DNA of 28,502 bases from an uncultured Lachnospira sp. GTDB lineage: Bacteria > Bacillota > Clostridia > Lachnospirales > Lachnospiraceae. Position numbers and translations under genes: made by a program. Within the stretch, counting starts at the first letter, position 1; the number at the start of each line of letters is the position of its first letter. Of this stretch, positions 1 to 8,011 are shown piece after piece. Under the pieces are notes generated by a model, which was not told the DNA's origin, ran no database searches, and worked only from the letters and a program-made list of their open reading frames with translations. The DNA lies in contig CAKRIN010000032.1 of NCBI GenBank assembly GCA_934343805.1, forward strand, positions 1 to 28,502. Reading direction: 5' to 3'.

Positions 1-1623
1 ACAGTGTCTTTATTGTATTTTCTTGTTAATGATTATATGGAAGGAAATCTGGCAGGAAGAGGCGGATTCTATATTGCCGGAGTTATTATTACACTTGCAT
101 TGATTGCAGTATCAACATATATCCAGTATAATGCAACATTTTTATCAACATATGTAGAGAGCGGTGTAAGAAGAATTACACTTGCTGAGAAGTTAAGAAA
201 GATTCCGCTTTCGTTCTTTGGAAAGAAAGATCTGTCTGACCTTACAAGTACTATTATGGCAGACTGTGCACAGATGGAGACTGCTTCATCACATTTTATA
301 CCAGAACTTGTAGGTGCATGCATATCTACAGCGCTTGTTGCAATAGGATTGTTCTTCTTTGACTGGAGAATGGCAGTTGCAGCATTGTGGGTTCTTCCAA
401 TATCATTTATTATAGTTGGCTGCTCTGGAAAGGTTCAGAGAAAGCTTGGTGAAAAGCAGATGTCGCTTAAAATGTCATGTGCGGACGGAATTCAGGAGTG
501 TCTTGAAAGTGTCAGGGATATTCGGGCATATAATACACAGGAAGAATATATGGAAGGGCTCGATGCTAAGATTAAGGCAGTTGAAAAGCATGCTGTGGTA
601 ACAGAACTTGGAACTGCTGTATTTGTTGGAAGCGCACAGATGATTCTCAAGCTTGGTATTGCTACAGTTGCTTTAGTGGGTGGAGCATTATTAGCCAGTG
701 GAAAGCTGGATGTTATCACATATTTCATGTTCCTTATGGTTGTATCAAGAATATATGATCCAATGCAGGTTTCATTGCAGAATCTTGCGGCAATTATTGC
801 GTCAGATGTACAGAGTGCAAGATTAGATGAGATATTGTCACATGATGTGCAGGAAGGCTCAGAGAAACTTGATAATAGGGGGTATGACATAGAGTTTTCA
901 AATGTAAGATTCTCATATGATACAGGTGATGTTGTATTAAAGGATGTTTCTTTTACTGCAAAGCAGGGCGAGGTAACAGCACTTATCGGGCCATCAGGCG
1001 GCGGAAAGACAACAATTTCACGACTTGCTGCCCGTTTCTGGGACGCTGATAAGGGAAAGATAACAATCGGTGGAATGGATATATCAAAGATTGACCCAGA
1101 GACACTGATGTCGCTTTACTCTATTGTATTTCAGGATGTTACACTTTTTAATAATACAGTTATCGAGAACATCAGAATAGGAAAAATGGATGCAACGGAC
1201 GAAGAAGTTATCGCAGCAGCTAAGCTTGCACATTGTGATGAATTTGCTGAAAAATTATCAGCTGGCTGGAACACAATGATTGGTGAGAACGGCTGTGAGC
1301 TTTCAGGCGGCGAAAGACAGAGAATATCTATAGCAAGAGCGTTTTTAAAGAATGCTCCAATCATACTTCTTGATGAGGCAACAGCTTCTTTGGATGTAGA
1401 TAATGAAACAATGATACAGGAATCCTTATCAAGGCTCATTAAGAATAAGACAGTAATGATAATCGCTCACAGAATGAGAACAGTAGCAGATGCCGACAAA
1501 ATAGTAGTATTAAAAGACGGAAAGGTAGCAGAAAGCGGTAAACCATCAGAACTTATGGAAAAAGCCGGAATATACGCAGGTATGGTAAAGACACAGCTTA
1601 CAACTGCTAACTGGAGTCTTTAA
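1..1623 (+). CDS. ABC exporter, fused permease and ATPase (5' end outside window)
   Basis: This is an ABC exporter half-transporter with a membrane domain followed by an ATPase domain, acting in the cytoplasmic membrane; its substrate cannot be told. The frame is open from the first base, and about 40 residues usual for the family appear to be missing, so the true start lies left of the window. The GTG at position 4 is not a convincing start. Hydrophobic segments of the six-helix domain fill the first ~280 residues. The ATPase shows Walker A GPSGGGKTT (from nt 988), the signature LSGGERQ (about nt 1300-1320), Walker B IILLDEATASLD (about 1363-1400) and the H-loop IIAHRM. All ATPase motifs look intact. 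Such exporters are often heterodimers, so a partner gene may lie upstream. I see no clear terminator directly behind the stop codon. Confidence 0.93.
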   Translation, partial: TVSLLYFLVNDYMEGNLAGRGGFYIAGVIITLALIAVSTYIQYNATFLSTYVESGVRRITLAEKLRKIPLSFFGKKDLSDLTSTIMADCAQMETASSHFIPELVGACISTALVAIGLFFFDWRMAVAALWVLPISFIIVGCSGKVQRKLGEKQMSLKMSCADGIQECLESVRDIRAYNTQEEYMEGLDAKIKAVEKHAVVTELGTAVFVGSAQMILKLGIATVALVGGALLASGKLDVITYFMFLMVVSRIYDPMQVSLQNLAAIIASDVQSARLDEILSHDVQEGSEKLDNRGYDIEFSNVRFSYDTGDVVLKDVSFTAKQGEVTALIGPSGGGKTTISRLAARFWDADKGKITIGGMDISKIDPETLMSLYSIVFQDVTLFNNTVIENIRIGKMDATDEEVIAAAKLAHCDEFAEKLSAGWNTMIGENGCELSGGERQRISIARAFLKNAPIILLDEATASLDVDNETMIQESLSRLIKNKTVMIIAHRMRTVADADKIVVLKDGKVAESGKPSELMEKAGIYAGMVKTQLTTANWSL

Positions 1624-1671
1624 CTATACCTTTATCAGATAACTTACACATACGTGAGAATATGTGCGCAT

Positions 1672-1707
1672 TGACAGATTGTCACGAAATATAATATATG
1701 TTATAAT
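1672..1707 (+). promoter_or_regulatory. Promoter of the MocR-type gene with overlapping inverted repeat
   Basis: A -35 TTGTCA (1679-1684) and a -10 TATAAT (1702-1707) are spaced 17 bp, a good vegetative promoter. The -35 is half of a perfect inverted repeat, TGACA-GAT-TGTCA (1672-1684), and a third TGACA half-site lies at 1712-1716. The overlap suggests an operator, perhaps for autoregulation by the regulator encoded just downstream. The promoter is seen; the operator role is inferred. Confidence 0.6.
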
Positions 1708-1758
1708 AACTGACATTAATATATAGAAAGATTTCAATGAAAGAAACAAGGTCAGATT

Positions 1759-3162
1759 ATGTTAACATATTCATTTGAAAATATTGGTAAAGAATCATTA
1801 TATGAATATTTATACAAATGTATCAAGAAAGATATAATAGAAGGCAGACTTGCAAAGGGAGAACATCTTCCGTCAAAGAGATCGCTGGCTGTCAATCTTG
1901 GAATAAGTACTATAACGGTAGAAAATTCATATGGTCAGCTAATGAGCGAAGGATATATATATTCTGTTCCCAAGAAAGGCTATTATGTATCAGATATTTC
2001 AGGCATTGCAAGAATAAAACCTGTAAAGTATGAGATACCTGAAATAATTGTAAATGAACAGCCTAAGTATAAGTCGGATTTGTCATCAAACAGGACGGAT
2101 CCTGAAAGCTTTCCATTTGCAACATGGGCGAAGCTTATGAGGAAGGTTATAACAGATAAACAGGATGAGCTGATGAAAATCTCACCAAGCGAAGGAACAT
2201 GGGAATTAAGAAAAGCAATTGCAATGCATCTTGCTTCATTCCGCGACATGCAGGTAGCACCAGAACAGATAATAATAGGAGCTGGAACAGAGTATATGTA
2301 TGGACTGCTGATACAGCTTCTTGGAAGAGACAAGATATATTGTGTTGAGAATCCAGGATATGCCAAGATTGCAAGAATATATGCAAGCAATAATGTGAAG
2401 TGTTGTTATGCAGATATGGATGAGGAAGGAATCAAGCCTGATGCAGTTCGGGAATGCAATGCAGATATTGTCCATATAAGTCCGACACATCATTTTCCCA
2501 CTGGAATTACAATGCCTGTAAGCAGGCGGTTTGAACTTCTGGCATGGGCTAATGAACAAACTGACAGGTATATAATAGAAGATGACTATGATTCAGAATT
2601 TAGAATGACAGGAAAGACAATTCCTACTATGAAAAGCATAGATATAAGCGAAAAGGTTATATACATGAATACTTTTTCGAGGACTCTTACGCCTACAATA
2701 CGTATCAGTTATATGGTACTTCCTCCTCATCTTGCTGCACTTTATCATCAGAAGCTTAACTTCTATGCGTGTACAGTTTCTAATTTCGAACAATATACAC
2801 TTGCAGCTTTTATTAATGAGGGATATTTTGAAAAGCATCTTAACAGAATGAGATTGTTTTATACAAGGCAGAGAGAATCTGTTCTTGAAGTGTTGAGAGA
2901 AGAGAAGAACCGGTGTGCTGGCAGAGTAAAAGAGGCTGATTCAGGATTGCATTTTATTCTTGAATTAAATACAAATCTTTCAGATGACGAGGTTAAGAGA
3001 AGACTTGAATCAGATGGAATTCATATAAATGCACTGTCAGAATATTATCATAACCGGAGTAGGACAGACAGCCACAGTTTTGTTATAAGTTACTCCAACA
3101 TAAAAATAGACAGCTTAAGGCAGGCATGCAGAAAAATAGCTGAATTGGAAGGAAACAACTGA
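1759..3162 (+). CDS. MocR/GabR-family regulator: GntR-type wHTH plus aminotransferase-like domain
   Basis: The 467-residue product has the two-domain MocR architecture. Residues ~8-78 form a GntR winged helix (LPSKRSLAVNLGISTITVENSYGQL, shown here only as the region around 37-61). Residues ~105-465 form a fold-type I aminotransferase-like domain. Family marks include SPTHHFPTG, the Asp of IIEDDYDSEF that normally contacts the PLP pyridine nitrogen, and IRISYMVLP. At the position of the Schiff-base lysine the sequence reads NTFSRTL: Arg308, codon AGG at 2680-2682. Without a lysine there the domain may bind PLP or another ligand only non-covalently, or not at all. Family members sense PLP or amines and control vitamin B6, GABA or related genes. 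The neighbours give no clear target. The ATG follows an AAGGTCAG stretch that is a weak ribosome site. Confidence 0.9.
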   Translation: MLTYSFENIGKESLYEYLYKCIKKDIIEGRLAKGEHLPSKRSLAVNLGISTITVENSYGQLMSEGYIYSVPKKGYYVSDISGIARIKPVKYEIPEIIVNEQPKYKSDLSSNRTDPESFPFATWAKLMRKVITDKQDELMKISPSEGTWELRKAIAMHLASFRDMQVAPEQIIIGAGTEYMYGLLIQLLGRDKIYCVENPGYAKIARIYASNNVKCCYADMDEEGIKPDAVRECNADIVHISPTHHFPTGITMPVSRRFELLAWANEQTDRYIIEDDYDSEFRMTGKTIPTMKSIDISEKVIYMNTFSRTLTPTIRISYMVLPPHLAALYHQKLNFYACTVSNFEQYTLAAFINEGYFEKHLNRMRLFYTRQRESVLEVLREEKNRCAGRVKEADSGLHFILELNTNLSDDEVKRRLESDGIHINALSEYYHNRSRTDSHSFVISYSNIKIDSLRQACRKIAELEGNN

Positions 3163-3274
3163 AATATAGATAGAACATAGATGAAACAGGGCTGCTTATG
3201 GGTTGCAAATAATTAAATTAAGAGGTATGATTATATATCATTTGTAAATTATGTGAGAGGGTTTTAACAAAAGT

Positions 3275-3982
3275 ATGGTTGATTACAGTATTTTTCCGCT
3301 TGATGACGATATTAAAAGCAAGTTGGCACAATTAGAGATTAGCTATGCATTCCAACCGATTTTTTATTCTGATGGAAAGGAAATATATGCACATGAAGCT
3401 CTTATGAGACCTAAGAATATTTCGGTTACAGATTTGATTGAAGAATTCAGGCAAAAGGATGAACTTCACACACTGGAAGTTGCTACAATATTTGGAGCTG
3501 TGCAGTGTTATGCTAAACGAGGATATCATTCTTATATTGCGATCAATTCTTTCCCTGCAGAGTCATTCACAGATGAAGAACAGGCTATATTTGATAAGTT
3601 TTATGCAGACGTTCTTGGAGATAAGGGCATAATAGAGATTCTGGAATATACCGCTCTTGACATTGAAAAGTGGCAGTCCAAGAGAGGAACAATTAATAAG
3701 AGCAGATTCAATATTGCACTTGATGATTTTGGAACAGGCAATAATAATATGATGGCGGTAGACATATTTTCACCGCATATTGTAAAGCTGGACAGAAGTC
3801 TTATTACAGGAATTGAGAATGATGTTGATAAGCAGGAATATTATTTTTATTGTAGGGATAATTTTCACAGAAGAGGAATTAAAGTTCTTGGAGAAGGTAT
3901 TGAATCAAGGGAAGAGTATGAATTTCTCAGAGATAATGGTATAGATTATGTTCAGGGATTCTATCTTGGAAGACCTGAATAG
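3275..3982 (+). CDS. Stand-alone EAL-domain c-di-GMP phosphodiesterase
   Basis: This 235-residue protein is almost entirely one EAL domain, with no GGDEF, PAS or membrane segment, so it should be cytosolic. EAL enzymes hydrolyse cyclic di-GMP to pGpG. The signature appears as EAL at 41-43 in HEALMRP. Metal and catalytic residues seem present: Asn91, the Glu pair in EILEY (121-124), Asp150-Asp151 in LDDFGTG, Lys171 in VKLD, Glu208/Glu210 in GEGIE and Gln227 in VQGFYLGRP. Activity is therefore likely. The start codon follows GAGAGGG, with a rather long 13-nt spacer. The gene sits alone between the MocR gene and a strong terminator, so it is probably monocistronic. It could influence motility or attachment, but nothing here proves that. 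Confidence 0.92.
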   Translation: MVDYSIFPLDDDIKSKLAQLEISYAFQPIFYSDGKEIYAHEALMRPKNISVTDLIEEFRQKDELHTLEVATIFGAVQCYAKRGYHSYIAINSFPAESFTDEEQAIFDKFYADVLGDKGIIEILEYTALDIEKWQSKRGTINKSRFNIALDDFGTGNNNMMAVDIFSPHIVKLDRSLITGIENDVDKQEYYFYCRDNFHRRGIKVLGEGIESREEYEFLRDNGIDYVQGFYLGRPE

Positions 3983-4100
3983 TAAAGAATTGAAGTTTAT
4001 ATTTTTTTAAGAAATACTTTAGATAATATATATTAACATATTTATGCGAATGTTATATTATGATGGAGTAAAGAAAACATTTTTTCTCCCTCATATTTTA

Positions 4101-4142
4101 AAAAAGAGCGATGGCAGTATTGGTTTTGCCATCGCTCTTTTT
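4101..4142 (+). terminator. Rho-independent terminator after the EAL gene
   Basis: AAAGAGCGATGGCA (4103-4116) pairs perfectly with TGCCATCGCTCTTT (4127-4140) around a 10-nt loop and is followed by T residues. It is preceded by an A-run, so it could also work on the minus strand. It lies about 120 nt past the EAL stop codon; the stretch between holds only AT-rich DNA and a weak GGAG/CTCC hairpin. Confidence 0.9.
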
Positions 4143-4214
4143 AGTATTAATAAGGAACTGCAAAATCCTAATTAGGGGGTGTTATGCACTTATCTTGTGT
4201 GTTACAATATTTAC

Positions 4215-4229
4215 TGATAAGAATTATCA
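4215..4229. promoter_or_regulatory. Palindromic iron box (Fur/DtxR type) before feoAB
   Basis: TGATAA-GAA-TTATCA is a perfect 6-3-6 inverted repeat 38 bp before the FeoAB start. It resembles half of the Fur consensus and AT-rich DtxR/IdeR operators. A -10-like TACAAT lies just upstream (4203-4208), so a bound repressor would block the start region. Iron-dependent repression of feo genes is well known; which repressor acts here is inference. Confidence 0.6.
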
Positions 4230-4266
4230 ATAAACAACCTTACAATTATTATAGAAGGAAACACAC

Positions 4267-6603
4267 ATGAAGTTAAACGAACTTAAGATTGGACAGTGTG
4301 CCAGAATTACCACAGTCGGTGGTGAAGGCGCATTAAGACAGCATTTTCTTGATATGGGCGTAATTCCTGGAGCAGAAGTTACGCTTGTAAAACTGGCACC
4401 TATGGGTGATCCAATGGAATTACAGATACATGGTTATGAACTGACCCTTCGAGTTGCTGACGCAGGAGAGATAACAATTGATCCTATTGATGAGCGTACA
4501 AGAAAGCATGAAAGACCAGACAGAATATATAAGTCTGACCATCCGGGACTTGGTGAGACTGGTAAATACCATGCTAAGGGAGATGGCGAAAAGCTTCCTG
4601 AAGGAACAAAGCTTACATTTGCACTGGTGGGTAACCAGAATTGTGGAAAGACAACACTGTTTAACCAGCTTACTGGTTCTAACCAGCATGTCGGTAACTT
4701 TCCGGGTGTTACAGTTGACTGTAAAAGCGGAATGATTAAAGGCCATGAAAATACATCAGTTACAGATCTCCCAGGTATATATTCTATGTCTCCGTACAGT
4801 AGTGAAGAGATTGTTTCAAGAAATTTTGTGCTTAATGAGAAACCAAGGGCAATTATTAATATAGTCGATGCAACTAATATTGAAAGAAATATGTATCTTA
4901 CAATGCAGCTTTTAGAGATGGATGTGCCTATGGTGCTTGCACTTAATATGATGGATGAAGTAGTTGGTAACTCTGGCTCTATTGATATTAATGGCATGGA
5001 AAATATGCTTGGAATCCCGGTTATTCCTATATCTGCTGCCAAGAATGAAGGTGTTGACGAGCTTATAAGACATGCACTTCATATTGCAGAATATCAGGAG
5101 AAGCCGGAAAGAACTGATTATTGTGATGAGAATGATTTTGGCGGAGCGGTACACAGATGTATACATGCTGTTATTCATCTGATAGAGGATCATGCAAAGA
5201 GAGCTGATATTCCGGTAAGATTTGCCGCAAGCAAGATTATAGAGGGAGACCCACTTATATTAAAGCTGTTGCAGCTTGACGAGAATGAAAAAGAAATGCT
5301 TGAGCATATTGTACTTCAGATGGAGACTGAGAGAGGTCTTGACAGAAGTGCGGCAATTGCAGATATGAGATTTACATTTATAGAGAAGATATGCGAAGCT
5401 AATGTCGTTAAGCCTAAGGCAAGTAAAGAAAGAATACGAAGCCAGAAGATTGATAAGATTCTTACCGGAAAATATACGGCAATACCATGCTTTGTGGCAA
5501 TTATGCTTGCAACATTCTTTCTTACATTCAATGTGATAGGCGCATTTTTACAGAATCTGCTGCAGATGGGTATAGATGCACTTACTGGTGTTGTCGACAA
5601 TGCACTTGCAGCGGCAGGCGTGAATAAGGTTATTCACAGTCTTGTAATTGATGGAATATTTGCAGGAGTTGGCTCAGTGCTTTCATTCCTGCCGATTATT
5701 GTTACACTGTTTTTCTTCTTATCACTTATGGAGGACAGTGGTTATATTGCAAGAGTTGCATTTTTTATGGATAAGCTGTTAAGAAAGATTGGTCTGTCAG
5801 GAAGAAGCATCGTACCTATGCTGATTGGATTTGGCTGTACTGTTCCTGCAGTTATGGCAACTAGAACACTTCCAAGTGAGAGAGACAGGAAGATGACAAT
5901 TCTTCTTACACCATTTATGAGCTGTTCAGCCAAGCTGCCAATATATTCATTTTTTGTCAGTGCATTTTTCCCGGGAAAGGGAGCACTTATAATGGGTGGA
6001 TTATATTTCTTTGGAATTATTATGGGAATTCTTGTGGCATTGCTTTACAAAGGAACATTGTTTAAGGGAGAAGCTGTTCCTTTTGTTATGGAACTTCCTA
6101 ATTACAGACTTCCCGGCATGAAAAATGTTTTGCAGTTATTATGGGAGAAAGCAAGGGATTTCCTGCAGCGAGCGTTTACAGTTATATTTGTTGCAACTGT
6201 AATTGTATGGTTTTTACAGAGCTTTAATCTGCACCTTAATCTTGTTACAGATTCTAAGGATAGTATACTTGCACTTATTGCAGGAATAATTGCCCCTGTA
6301 TTTGCGCCTTTGGGACTTGGTGACTGGAGAATATGTACATCTCTGCTGTGTGGTGTCATGGCAAAGGAAAGTGTTGTGTCAACGATGCAGATACTTTTCG
6401 GAACAGGCATACAGGCAGCACTTTCAACAGCTGGCGCAGCCGCAATGCTTGTATTCAGCCTTCTGTACACACCTTGTATTGCCGCTATTGCCTCGGTAAA
6501 ACGTGAACTTGGTGGCAAATGGGCTGTTATAATGGTTGTGTGGCAGTGCCTGATTGCTTGGGTGATGGCATTTGTTGTGCATGCTGTGGTAATGCTATTC
6601 TAG
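4267..6603 (+). CDS. feoB: FeoA-FeoB fusion ferrous iron transporter
   Basis: The 778-residue product imports Fe2+ across the cytoplasmic membrane. Residues 1-73 are a FeoA SH3-like domain (MKLNELKIGQCARI...). A linker rich in charged residues leads to the FeoB G domain with G1 GNQNCGKT (122-129), G3 DLPG (167-170) and G4 NMMD (227-230). A cytosolic helical spacer follows, and from about residue 405 the membrane part has two gate repeats, including GFGCTVPAV and FMSCSAKLP. All landmarks are intact, and the length fits a normal FeoB plus one FeoA. FeoA and FeoB are separate proteins in many bacteria; fusions are known in clostridia. The start ATG follows AGAAGGAA at good spacing. The palindrome at 4215-4229 suggests iron control. 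Confidence 0.97.
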   Translation: MKLNELKIGQCARITTVGGEGALRQHFLDMGVIPGAEVTLVKLAPMGDPMELQIHGYELTLRVADAGEITIDPIDERTRKHERPDRIYKSDHPGLGETGKYHAKGDGEKLPEGTKLTFALVGNQNCGKTTLFNQLTGSNQHVGNFPGVTVDCKSGMIKGHENTSVTDLPGIYSMSPYSSEEIVSRNFVLNEKPRAIINIVDATNIERNMYLTMQLLEMDVPMVLALNMMDEVVGNSGSIDINGMENMLGIPVIPISAAKNEGVDELIRHALHIAEYQEKPERTDYCDENDFGGAVHRCIHAVIHLIEDHAKRADIPVRFAASKIIEGDPLILKLLQLDENEKEMLEHIVLQMETERGLDRSAAIADMRFTFIEKICEANVVKPKASKERIRSQKIDKILTGKYTAIPCFVAIMLATFFLTFNVIGAFLQNLLQMGIDALTGVVDNALAAAGVNKVIHSLVIDGIFAGVGSVLSFLPIIVTLFFFLSLMEDSGYIARVAFFMDKLLRKIGLSGRSIVPMLIGFGCTVPAVMATRTLPSERDRKMTILLTPFMSCSAKLPIYSFFVSAFFPGKGALIMGGLYFFGIIMGILVALLYKGTLFKGEAVPFVMELPNYRLPGMKNVLQLLWEKARDFLQRAFTVIFVATVIVWFLQSFNLHLNLVTDSKDSILALIAGIIAPVFAPLGLGDWRICTSLLCGVMAKESVVSTMQILFGTGIQAALSTAGAAAMLVFSLLYTPCIAAIASVKRELGGKWAVIMVVWQCLIAWVMAFVVHAVVMLF

Positions 6604-6619
6604 AAAGCATTTATTTCAG

Positions 6620-6649
6620 GTGACATTACTGGTGAAAATGTGGTAAAAT
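6620..6649 (+). promoter_or_regulatory. Possible promoter of the amidohydrolase-DUF1846 unit
   Basis: GTGACA (6620-6625) and TAAAAT (6644-6649) are spaced 18 bp, 37 bp before the amidohydrolase start. No terminator is visible between feoB and this site, so read-through from feoB is also possible. Confidence 0.35.
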
Positions 6650-6686
6650 AGCCTAAGATTATGCTAAAAGCAAGGAGCGGATGGTT

Positions 6687-7976
6687 ATGAAATACATTTT
6701 TACTAATGGACATATCCTTGATGGAACTAAGGATATGAAGGTTTTAGATGGTCATTCTGTGCTTGTTGAAGATGACAAGATTACTGGTATTGTGAAGGGT
6801 AACACTGTACCAGACGGCTTTAAGGAGATTAATCTTGAGGGTAAATATCTTATGCCGGGACTTATTAATATGCATGTTCATCTTGCTGGTAATGGAAAAC
6901 CGCAGAAGAAGCAGAGAGATAATGAAAAGACTGTTAAGATGCTTATGGGAACAGCGCTTTCAAGAGCTGTGACATATAAGGTCGTAAAGGATTTTGCAAA
7001 GACAGAACTCATGAGTGGTGTTACAACGATAAGAACTGTTGGTGGACTGGCGGATTTTGATACAAGAGTGAGAGATGATATTAAAAATGGTAAGGCTGAC
7101 GGACCAAGAATACTTGCCGCTAATGAAGGAATTTCTGTACCGGGTGGACATATGGCTGGTTCAGTCGCAGTGGCTGCGAACAATATTGATGAAGCACTTG
7201 CACAGGTTGATATTGCAAAGAGTCAGAATGTTGATCTTATTAAGCTTATGATTACAGGTGGTGTGCTTGATGCAAAGGCTAAGGGGGTACCCGGGGAACT
7301 TAAGATGAAGCCAGAGATGGTTAAGGCTGTATGCGACAAGGCACATGCTCTTGGATACAAGGTTGCTGCACATGTTGAGTCACCAGAGGGTGTAAGGGTT
7401 GCACTTCAGAATGGTGTTGATTCAATAGAGCATGGAGCAAAGCCTGATGATGAGATAATACATTTGTTTAAGGACAATAATGCATTTTTATGTACAACAT
7501 TATCACCTGCACTGCCATATGCACTTTTTGACAGAAGCGTATCTAATGCATCAGAGGTTGAACAGTACAATGGCAATATTGTGTTTGAGGGAATCAAGGA
7601 ATGTGCTAAGGCTGCAATTGATAATGATATTCCGGTTGTGCTTGGTAATGATGTGGGATGTCCGTGGATTACACAGTATGATTTCTGGAGAGAGCTTTAT
7701 TATTTTCACAAATATGTTGGCGTGAGCAATGCATTTGCATTATACATAGCTACGCTTAACAGTGCAGTAATGGCAGGGATTGGTGATGTTACGGGTTCTG
7801 TTGAAGCCGGTAAATGTGCTGATCTGATTGTAACTAAGAATAATCCGTTAGATGACCTCAGGGCACTTCGTAATGTGGATTTAGTCATGGCACGAGGCAG
7901 ATTGTATAATAATCCAAATTTTAAAACAAAAAATATTGTCACTAAAGAACTGGATAAATTTTGCGATTTATGTTAA
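6687..7976 (+). CDS. Metal-dependent amidohydrolase, imidazolonepropionase/prolidase-like
   Basis: This 429-residue enzyme belongs to the amidohydrolase superfamily (TIM barrel, one or two divalent metals, cytosolic). With the start at 6687, metal ligands are seen in order: HVH at 63-65, candidate carboxylated Lys186 in IKLMITGG, His229 in AAHVES, His249 in SIEHG and catalytic Asp322 in LGNDVG. Small beta-sandwich segments flank the barrel (residues 1-55 and the C-terminal GSVEAGKCADLIV region). The pattern fits the group annotated as imidazolonepropionase-related or Xaa-Pro dipeptidase-like hydrolases; the substrate cannot be named. I chose the second ATG because AAGGAG lies 9 nt before it, against 3 nt for the ATG at 6681. 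The DUF1846 gene starts 35 nt downstream, so they are probably co-transcribed. Confidence 0.9.
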   Translation: MKYIFTNGHILDGTKDMKVLDGHSVLVEDDKITGIVKGNTVPDGFKEINLEGKYLMPGLINMHVHLAGNGKPQKKQRDNEKTVKMLMGTALSRAVTYKVVKDFAKTELMSGVTTIRTVGGLADFDTRVRDDIKNGKADGPRILAANEGISVPGGHMAGSVAVAANNIDEALAQVDIAKSQNVDLIKLMITGGVLDAKAKGVPGELKMKPEMVKAVCDKAHALGYKVAAHVESPEGVRVALQNGVDSIEHGAKPDDEIIHLFKDNNAFLCTTLSPALPYALFDRSVSNASEVEQYNGNIVFEGIKECAKAAIDNDIPVVLGNDVGCPWITQYDFWRELYYFHKYVGVSNAFALYIATLNSAVMAGIGDVTGSVEAGKCADLIVTKNNPLDDLRALRNVDLVMARGRLYNNPNFKTKNIVTKELDKFCDLC

Positions 7977-8011
7977 TTTTATTAAAGAATTTTACTTAAA
8001 GGAATAAGATT

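Noticed and set aside
3226..3240. ATGAT-TATAT-ATCAT inverted repeat before the EAL gene
   Set aside because: Such AT-rich dyads are expected by chance in this composition, and no promoter is clearly attached to it.
4434..5042. A 202-codon minus-strand frame opposite feoB
   Set aside because: It lies entirely within the clear FeoB G-domain coding region, has no ribosome site and reads as a low-complexity Ser/Ile-rich shadow.
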